Source of the DNA: Clostridiales bacterium UBA1774
GTDB lineage: Bacteria > Bacillota > Clostridia > Oscillospirales > Oscillospiraceae
Reading direction: 5' to 3'
Assembly (NCBI GenBank): GCA_002314635.1
Contig: DCGQ01000031.1
Coordinates: forward strand, 1-11,844
DNA length: 11,844 bases
Part shown: positions 6,649-11,844 of the stretch, piece by piece
Numbering within the stretch: position 1 is the stretch's first letter
How the letters are laid out: the number at the start of each line of letters is the position of its first letter
Program-made: the position numbers and the translations under genes
Notes under the pieces: generated by a model
What the model was told of the DNA's origin: nothing
The model's input: the letters and a program-made list of their open reading frames with translations, nothing else
The model's database searches: none

Positions 6649-7670
6649 GAAAGCTGTGCCTTGCGGGACAGATTGATGATTCCGTCCTGCATCTCATCCA
6701 GCTTCTGCATGGCCTGCTCCATCCCGGCAATGACACAGTCCTCCCCGTCATCCGCCTGCATGGTTGGAATGCGGGTATACTCCTGAATCCGCTGGCTCAG
6801 GCCCCGCAGACGGCTGCCGCCTCCGGTGAGCGTGATCCCGTTCTGGGTGATATCCGCGATCAGCTCCGGCGGTGTGCGTTCCAGTACATCCCGGATCGCG
6901 TCCAGCAATTGGGCGCAGGGCGCCTCCAGTGCTTCCGGCAGCTCCGTTTCCTCCACGGCCACCAGCCGGGGCAGGCCGGTAAGCAGGTCGCGCCCGCGGA
7001 TCTCCGCAGTCTGTCCCTCACGGGGCTGGGTCAGACAACCCAGCCGAAGCTTCAGTTCCTCCGCCATGGCCGCACCGATGACGACGCCGTGTTCCTGCCG
7101 CATATACCGCACCACTGCATCCCGCATGGCATCGCCCGCGGCAAAGCAGCTGGCACTCTGGCACACGCCGTCCATACTCAGGACGGCAATATCCGCAGAG
7201 CCTGCGCCGATATTCACCACCATGCGGCCGCTGGGTTCCTGAATCGGCAGACCGGCACCCATGGCGGCGGCCAGCGGCGCCTCCATCAGAAATACATGTC
7301 TGGCGCCAGCCTGCAGGCAGGCCTGCACGGTGGCCCGTTCCTCCACCTGTGTCATGCTGCTGGGCACCGAAACCAGCATCCGGGGCTTCACCAGACTGAA
7401 CGGCACCACCCGCCGGAGAAACTCCCGCAGCAGATGCACGGTCATTTCATAATCCGAGATTACGCCCCGCTGGATCGGACGCAGCGCGGCCAGATTGGCA
7501 GGTGTGCGCCCCAGCATCCGCTGCGCCTCCAGTCCCACCTGCAGTACCTTCCCGCTGCGTTTATCCACCGCCAGCACAGACGGCTCCCGCAGAACCACAC
7601 CCTTGCCCCGCACATACAGACGCACGGCGGCAGTACCCAGATCCACGCCGATATCTTTCCCTAACAGCAT
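6645..7670 (-). CDS. MreB/Mbl-like bacterial actin (divergent)
   Basis: A 341-residue actin-fold protein of the MreB family, whose members polymerise under the membrane and guide the elongation machinery. The phosphate-1 region IGVDLGTAAVRLYV (7-20) and GKGVVLREPSV (22-32) are close to canonical, as are the nucleotide motif LTGGGSRLRGL (281-291) and RTPPELIADI (265-274). Other sites differ. The usual IEEP is MEAP (129-132), the usual VDIGGGT is VNIGAGS (152-158), and AGDEMDD reads AGDAMRD (178-184). These fall at or near positions important for nucleotide binding and hydrolysis in MreB, so this may be a paralogue with altered ATPase activity. GAGGGG (7685-7680) lies 9 nt before the ATG and overlaps the comF stop. 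mreC and mreD are absent nearby, so a second, canonical mreB elsewhere is likely. I leave the symbol blank because MreB, Mbl and MreBH cannot be separated here. Confidence 0.88.
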   Translation of the reverse strand: MLLGKDIGVDLGTAAVRLYVRGKGVVLREPSVLAVDKRSGKVLQVGLEAQRMLGRTPANLAALRPIQRGVISDYEMTVHLLREFLRRVVPFSLVKPRMLVSVPSSMTQVEERATVQACLQAGARHVFLMEAPLAAAMGAGLPIQEPSGRMVVNIGAGSADIAVLSMDGVCQSASCFAAGDAMRDAVVRYMRQEHGVVIGAAMAEELKLRLGCLTQPREGQTAEIRGRDLLTGLPRLVAVEETELPEALEAPCAQLLDAIRDVLERTPPELIADITQNGITLTGGGSRLRGLSQRIQEYTRIPTMQADDGEDCVIAGMEQAMQKLDEMQDGIINLSRKAQLS

Positions 7671-7683
7671 TCGGGATTACCCC

Positions 7684-8334
7684 TCATTCCTTCATTCTTG
7701 CGGCACAGCACAGCGTCAGACAGTCCGCCTTTTCCGCGCCGCCCATCAGCAGCAAGCGGCTGCATTCGCTGAGTGTGGCGCCGGTTGTCACCACATCGTC
7801 CACCAGCAGAACCCGTTTTCCCTCCGGCATGGCGTCCTCCCGCAGAGAAAACGCGCCGGACACATTTGCCCGGCGGACCGCTGCATCGGTGATGCCGGAC
7901 TGTGCCGGGGTATGACGCGGCTTTCTCAGCATAGGCGCACAGGGCACTCCCAGCTGTGCCGCCGCGCCGCGGGCCAGCAGCTCGCTCTGGCAGAAGCCGC
8001 GCTTCCGCAGTCCCCTTCGGCTCAGTGGCACCCACGTAACCACATCATAGCCGCCCACAAGGCGTTTTTCCGCGCAGTCTGCCATCAGCCGGGAAAAGCA
8101 GGCCGCATAGGCCGTTTTCCTGCCGAATTTATAGCGCAGCAGGGCGGCGCGGGCAGAATCCCGGTAATGAAGCGGCGAAACGCACACGCCGAAAAAGCTG
8201 CCGTGTACCCGCTGACGCTCCCCTGTCCACGGCAGAGTTTTCCGACAGTTCAGGCAAGGCTGTGTTTCCCCCTTCTCCAGCAGTCTGCGGCAGAAGGGGC
8301 AGCGGGGCGGAAACAGCAGCGACCACAGGCTCAT
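7684..8334 (-). CDS. comF: ComF family phosphoribosyltransferase-like competence protein
   Basis: A 216-residue ComF/ComFC (GntX-like) protein. Members have a zinc finger joined to a type I phosphoribosyltransferase fold and are needed for natural transformation in several bacteria, acting in the cytosol on incoming single-stranded DNA; the chemical role is unclear. Two CxxC pairs (Cys12/15 and Cys27/30) form the zinc site. VPLSRRGLRKRGFCQSELLA (102-121) is the family's mid-domain motif, and VLLVDDVVTTGAT (175-187) is the PRPP-binding loop with its acidic pair. The start overlaps the recD2 stop by ATGA, with a weak Shine-Dalgarno, so coupled translation is likely. The usual helicase partner ComFA is absent, and the gene instead directly follows the RecD2 helicase gene. 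Confidence 0.92.
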   Translation of the reverse strand: MSLWSLLFPPRCPFCRRLLEKGETQPCLNCRKTLPWTGERQRVHGSFFGVCVSPLHYRDSARAALLRYKFGRKTAYAACFSRLMADCAEKRLVGGYDVVTWVPLSRRGLRKRGFCQSELLARGAAAQLGVPCAPMLRKPRHTPAQSGITDAAVRRANVSGAFSLREDAMPEGKRVLLVDDVVTTGATLSECSRLLLMGGAEKADCLTLCCAARMKE

Positions 8335-10559
8335 TGGTCTTTCACCAGACGGGTTTTCAGCCCGCTGTAGCGTTTCTGGGTGCGGTTGTTATCCACCATG
8401 GCCGCAGCGATCTGATCATCACCCACTACGATCAGCAGTTCCTTGGCCCGGGTGACGGCAGTATACAGCACGGAACGGGTCAGCAGCGTGGCCGCACCGG
8501 ATACCAGCGACAGGATCACAGCACGGTACTCGCTGCCCTGAGACTTATGTACCGTCATGGCATAGGCCGGTTCCAGCTCGTTCAGCAGGTCAAAGCCGTA
8601 CTCGGCGCTGCGGTCATCAAAATCCACCACCAGCGACTGCTCGGCGGTATCCACGCTGCGGATGTGGCCGATATCTCCGTTGTACACGCCGGTACCGCAG
8701 CTTCCGTCCGAGCGTTTCCACACAAGGTCATAGTTGTTGCGGATCTGCATCACTCGGTCTCCCTCCCGGAAGCGGTAAGGGCCATACTCCTTTTCCGCCT
8801 TGCCCTCTGCGGGTGGGTTCAGTGCGTTCTGCAGCGCCAGATTCAGATTCATGGTGCCGGTAACGCCCACCCGGGTGGGACTGAGCACCTGAATCTCCCC
8901 CGGCTGAATGCCCATCTTCCCGGGCAGCCGGGAAGCACAAAGCTCGATCACAGTCTTGACCGCATCCTCCCCGTCCTTCCGGCGCAGGAAAAAGAAATCT
9001 CCGGTGTTCTTTTTCAGATCCGGCAGAATCCCCTGATTGATCTGATGGGCGGAAACGATGATGCGGCTCTCCTCCGCCTGCCGGAACACCTGATCCAGCG
9101 CAACGGCGGGCACAGTGCCGGAACGGAGCAGGTCCTTCAGCACATTGCCCGGCCCCACGGATGGAAGCTGGTCCGCATCCCCCACCAGCACCAGTCTGGC
9201 GCCGGGTTTCAGTGCCTGCAGAAGCGCCTGCATCAGCGAGATATCCACCATACTGGCCTCGTCCAGAATCACCGCGTCCGCCGTCAACGGATCCCGCTGG
9301 TTCTTCTTGAACACCAGCATATCCAGCTCCGGGTCATATCCGGTCTCCAGCAGACGGTGAATGGTGGACGCATCCCGGCGGCAAAGCTCCTGCATCCGCT
9401 TGGCAGCGCGGCCGGTAGGCGCGGCCAGCGAGGTTTTCAGACCCATCTGGTCAAAAATACGCAAAATGGCGCGTATGGTGGTGGTCTTGCCGGTACCCGG
9501 GCCGCCGGTAAGGGCAAAAATCCCGTACTGTACCGCCTGAATCACCGCTTCCCGCTGATTGGGTGCCAGTGTGATGCCCATTTCCCGCTGGGCAAGCTCC
9601 AGATTGCGGGCGGCAGTGTCCGCGCCGGGCAGTCTGCCTCGCATGGTCAGCAGCTTGGCGGACACATAGGTCTCCGCCGTGTGCAGCTTCCGCAGATAGA
9701 CGGCCTGCAGACCCACGATCTCCTCCTGCACCACATCGCCGCTTTCGATCAGCCTGCCGATGGCGGCCCGGCTCTGCTCCTCCGAGACCCGGATCAGCTG
9801 ACAGACGGCAGAGGCCAGCTTATCCAGTGGAATAAAGCAATGCCCGTTACCTGCGTTGTGGCTCAGTTCAAACAGGACTGCCGCCTCCACCCGCTCCGGA
9901 CTGTCGGTCTGAAAGCCAAGCTTCAATGCCAGCTTATCTGCATCGGCAAAGGTCGCGCCGTAATAATCCTCGCAGAGCAGGTAGGGGTTGGCATTCAGCG
10001 CCTCCATGGCCTCATCCCCGTAGCTGCGGTAAAGCCGGAGCGCATAGGCCAGCTTGATTCCGGCAGAGGTGAAAAATTCCAGCAGCCGTTTCAGCGAGGT
10101 CTGCTTCCGGTAGGCTTCGCCGATCTCTCTGGCACGGCGCTCCGGGATGCCCTTCAGTTCCCCCAGCCGCTCCGGCTGTTCCTCCAGAATTGCCAGGGCT
10201 TCGGTGCCGAAATGCTCCACGATATTCCGCGCCGTGGCAGGGCCCACGCCCTTGATGATGCCGGAAGCCAGATACGCATAGATACCCGGCACGGTGTCCG
10301 GCTCAATGCGGGAAATCTCCGTGGCCTTGAACTGCTCTCCGTAGGAGGAGCGGGTCCAGCTTCCTACCGCGTTCAGCTCCTCGCCGGGCGCGGCAAAGGG
10401 CAGAGTGCCCACCACAGTCACCAGTCCGCCGGAATCCGCTTCCAGCCGCAGGACGGTATAGCCGTTTTCCTCATTGGTGTAGATGACGGACTGGATGGTT
10501 CCGGATATCTCCTTCGCATTCCGGTCCGGTCCGCCGAACTGCATCTCCGTTTCCCTCAT
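8331..10559 (-). CDS. recD2: RecD2 family ATP-dependent DNA helicase
   Basis: A 742-residue superfamily 1B, 5'-3' DNA helicase of the RecD2 (long-N-terminus RecD-like) type found in bacteria lacking RecBC, linked to recombination, mismatch repair and replication stress. The N-terminal OB-like part (about 15-90) is followed by a helix-hairpin-helix region around SGIIKGVGPATA (99-110). Walker A is GGPGTGKTT (352-360), Walker B ILDEASM (431-437), motif III VGDADQLPSVGPG (459-471), and the C-terminal UvrD_C_2 motifs are TVHKSQGSEY (669-678) and YTAVTRAK (699-706). An in-frame ATG at 10694 would overlap uvrA by 136 nt and add a low-complexity Arg/Gly tail, so the ATG at 10559 is chosen. That start shares one base with the uvrA TGA (TGATG) and has AGGGAG 8 nt upstream. 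Confidence 0.96.
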   Translation of the reverse strand: MRETEMQFGGPDRNAKEISGTIQSVIYTNEENGYTVLRLEADSGGLVTVVGTLPFAAPGEELNAVGSWTRSSYGEQFKATEISRIEPDTVPGIYAYLASGIIKGVGPATARNIVEHFGTEALAILEEQPERLGELKGIPERRAREIGEAYRKQTSLKRLLEFFTSAGIKLAYALRLYRSYGDEAMEALNANPYLLCEDYYGATFADADKLALKLGFQTDSPERVEAAVLFELSHNAGNGHCFIPLDKLASAVCQLIRVSEEQSRAAIGRLIESGDVVQEEIVGLQAVYLRKLHTAETYVSAKLLTMRGRLPGADTAARNLELAQREMGITLAPNQREAVIQAVQYGIFALTGGPGTGKTTTIRAILRIFDQMGLKTSLAAPTGRAAKRMQELCRRDASTIHRLLETGYDPELDMLVFKKNQRDPLTADAVILDEASMVDISLMQALLQALKPGARLVLVGDADQLPSVGPGNVLKDLLRSGTVPAVALDQVFRQAEESRIIVSAHQINQGILPDLKKNTGDFFFLRRKDGEDAVKTVIELCASRLPGKMGIQPGEIQVLSPTRVGVTGTMNLNLALQNALNPPAEGKAEKEYGPYRFREGDRVMQIRNNYDLVWKRSDGSCGTGVYNGDIGHIRSVDTAEQSLVVDFDDRSAEYGFDLLNELEPAYAMTVHKSQGSEYRAVILSLVSGAATLLTRSVLYTAVTRAKELLIVVGDDQIAAAMVDNNRTQKRYSGLKTRLVKDQ

Positions 10560-11844
10560 CACAGCTTCTCCCTGAGATAGATGCCGGTATAGCTTTCCGG
10601 ACAGGCCGCGACCTGCTCCGGCGTACCGGTGCAGACGATCTGTCCGCCCTTGTCGCCGCCCTCCGGGCCAAGGTCGATCAGATAGTCCGCGCATTTGATC
10701 ACATCCAGATTATGCTCGATCACCAGAATGGTATTCCCCGCATCCGCCAGTCGGTTCAGCACATCCAGCAGCCGATGCACATCGTAGGTGTGCAGGCCGG
10801 TGGTAGGCTCATCCAGCACATAGAGGGTCTTGCCCGTGGCCGGGCGCAGCAGCTCCGTGGCCAGCTTGACCCGCTGGGCTTCGCCGCCGGACAGGGTGGT
10901 AGAGGGCTGACCCAGCTTCACATATTCCAGACCCACATCATACAGCGCCTGCACCTTGCTCCGCAGCTTCGGCAGATTTTCGAAGAAGTGCAGAGCCTCC
11001 TCCACGGTCATATCCAGCACTTCATAGATGTTTTTGCCCTTATAGCGCACCTCCAGCGTCTCCCGGTTGTAGCGTTTGCCCTTGCAGACCTCACAGGGAA
11101 CATAGATATCCGGCAGGAAGTGCATTTCGATTTTCAGCAGGCCATCACCGCTGCAGGCTTCACAGCGTCCGCCCCGTACATTGAAGGAAAAACGGCCTGC
11201 ATTGTAGCCTCTGGCCTTTGCATCCGGCGTGGAGGCAAACAGCTCCCGGATATCGTTGAAGATGCCGGTATAGGTGGCGGGATTGGAACGGGGCGTGCGC
11301 CCGATGGGGCTCTGGTCAATATCAATGACCTTGTCCAGCGCTTCCACGCCCAGAATCTCCCGGAACTTGCCCGGCTTTGTCTTGGTGCGGTTCAGTTGGG
11401 CAGACAGGGCGCGGTTGATGATCTGGTTTACCAGACTGCTCTTGCCGCTTCCGCTGACGCCGGTAACGCAGGTGAAGGTTCCCAGCGGAATCTCCACATC
11501 AATGTTTTTCAGGTTGTTTTCCTCCGCGCCCAGCACGGTGAGCTTCTTACCGTTTCCGGGGCGGCGCTCTTTGGGCACTGCGATGCACTTTTCACCCCGC
11601 AGATAGGCCCCGGTGATGGATTCCTTACAGGCCATCACCTCCGCCGGTGTACCGGCGCAGACCACATTGCCGCCGTGACTGCCCGCTCCCGGGCCGATAT
11701 CCACCAGATAATCCGCCTCCCGCATGGTGTCCTCGTCATGCTCCACCACGATCAGCGTGTTGCCGATGTCCCGCAGCTTTTTCATGGTGTCCAACAGCCT
11801 GAAATTGTCCCGTTGGTGCAGACCGATGCTGGGCTCATCCAGAA
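10559..11844 (-). CDS. uvrA: Excinuclease ABC subunit UvrA (C-terminal part, cut by window edge)
   Basis: The last 427 residues of UvrA, the dimeric ABC-type ATPase that finds bulky DNA lesions and loads UvrB. The full protein is normally about 940 residues and the start lies beyond the right edge. The fragment begins inside Walker B of the first ATPase domain (LDEPSIGLHQRDN), followed by its H-loop VVEHDEDT. The second ATPase domain has Walker A GVSGSGKSS (11461-11435), a CEAC...CEVC zinc module with 19 residues between the pairs (11164-11084), the signature LSGGEAQR, Walker B LYVLDEPTTGLH and H-loop VIEHNLD. It ends soon after the last motif in YLREKL. It is the first gene seen of the probable operon, so any SOS-regulated promoter would be outside the window. 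Confidence 0.98.
   Translation of the reverse strand, partial: LDEPSIGLHQRDNFRLLDTMKKLRDIGNTLIVVEHDEDTMREADYLVDIGPGAGSHGGNVVCAGTPAEVMACKESITGAYLRGEKCIAVPKERRPGNGKKLTVLGAEENNLKNIDVEIPLGTFTCVTGVSGSGKSSLVNQIINRALSAQLNRTKTKPGKFREILGVEALDKVIDIDQSPIGRTPRSNPATYTGIFNDIRELFASTPDAKARGYNAGRFSFNVRGGRCEACSGDGLLKIEMHFLPDIYVPCEVCKGKRYNRETLEVRYKGKNIYEVLDMTVEEALHFFENLPKLRSKVQALYDVGLEYVKLGQPSTTLSGGEAQRVKLATELLRPATGKTLYVLDEPTTGLHTYDVHRLLDVLNRLADAGNTILVIEHNLDVIKCADYLIDLGPEGGDKGGQIVCTGTPEQVAACPESYTGIYLREKL
10568..10573 (-). promoter_or_regulatory. recD2 ribosome binding site inside the uvrA end
   Basis: AGGGAG on the minus strand lies within the last codons of uvrA, 8 nt before the ATG at 10559. It fixes the recD2 start at the TGATG junction rather than at the longer in-frame start 135 nt upstream. 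Confidence 0.75.

Noticed and set aside
8262..10580. A very long open frame (772 codons) on the plus strand opposite recD2
   Set aside because: It covers nearly all of recD2 and slightly more, has no recognisable domain, and is rich in His, Gln, Arg and Gly as expected for the antisense of a GC-rich gene. RecD2 on the other strand has every expected motif.
10560..10694. An N-terminal extension of RecD2 starting at 10694
   Set aside because: It would lie entirely over the uvrA 3' end, adds an unlikely Arg/Gly-rich tail, and a better Shine-Dalgarno supports the ATG at 10559.

Overview
This window is an ordinary chromosomal stretch of a Gram-positive bacterium, most likely a moderately GC-rich Clostridia member (an Oscillospiraceae-like gut lineage is my best guess). 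The basis is RNase Y with an N-terminal membrane anchor, a RecD2 helicase without RecBC, a stand-alone ComF, a radC-mreB neighbourhood, purine-rich Shine-Dalgarno sites, sigma-A type promoters and U-tract terminators. No rRNA, tRNA, CRISPR array or complete mobile element is visible. The lineage is inferred from gene content only.

Layout. (1) Positions 1-67 are an unexplained edge fragment. (2) xdhC (139-1170, minus) encodes an XdhC/CoxI-family molybdoenzyme accessory protein and has its own promoter and terminator. (3) A 330-bp divergent intergenic region (1171-1500) carries the xdhC promoter and, facing the other way, a strong promoter and a ~135-nt GC-rich leader for rny. (4) rny (1501-3042, plus) encodes RNase Y and ends in a textbook terminator. 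(5) Everything from 3115 to the right edge is on the minus strand. In transcription order it runs uvrA (partial, enters from the right edge), recD2, comF, an mreB paralogue, radC and uvrB, then a terminator at 3932-3892, then a ZIP-family metal transporter gene.

The six genes uvrA to uvrB are packed with junctions of -1, -4, +13, -4 and +33 nt, so they very probably form one operon. Four of the six concern DNA repair or recombination (UvrA and UvrB for nucleotide excision repair, RecD2 helicase, RadC of uncertain role). ComF belongs to DNA uptake, and the MreB-like actin is the outlier. uvrA and uvrB, usually neighbours, are split here by four genes.

No clearly new system is present. The points most worth checking are: an MreB paralogue with substitutions at residues normally conserved around the ATP site; a ZIP transporter start codon that directly abuts the uvrB terminator U-tract, with its likely Shine-Dalgarno inside the hairpin; translational coupling of recD2 to comF; and the structured rny leader.
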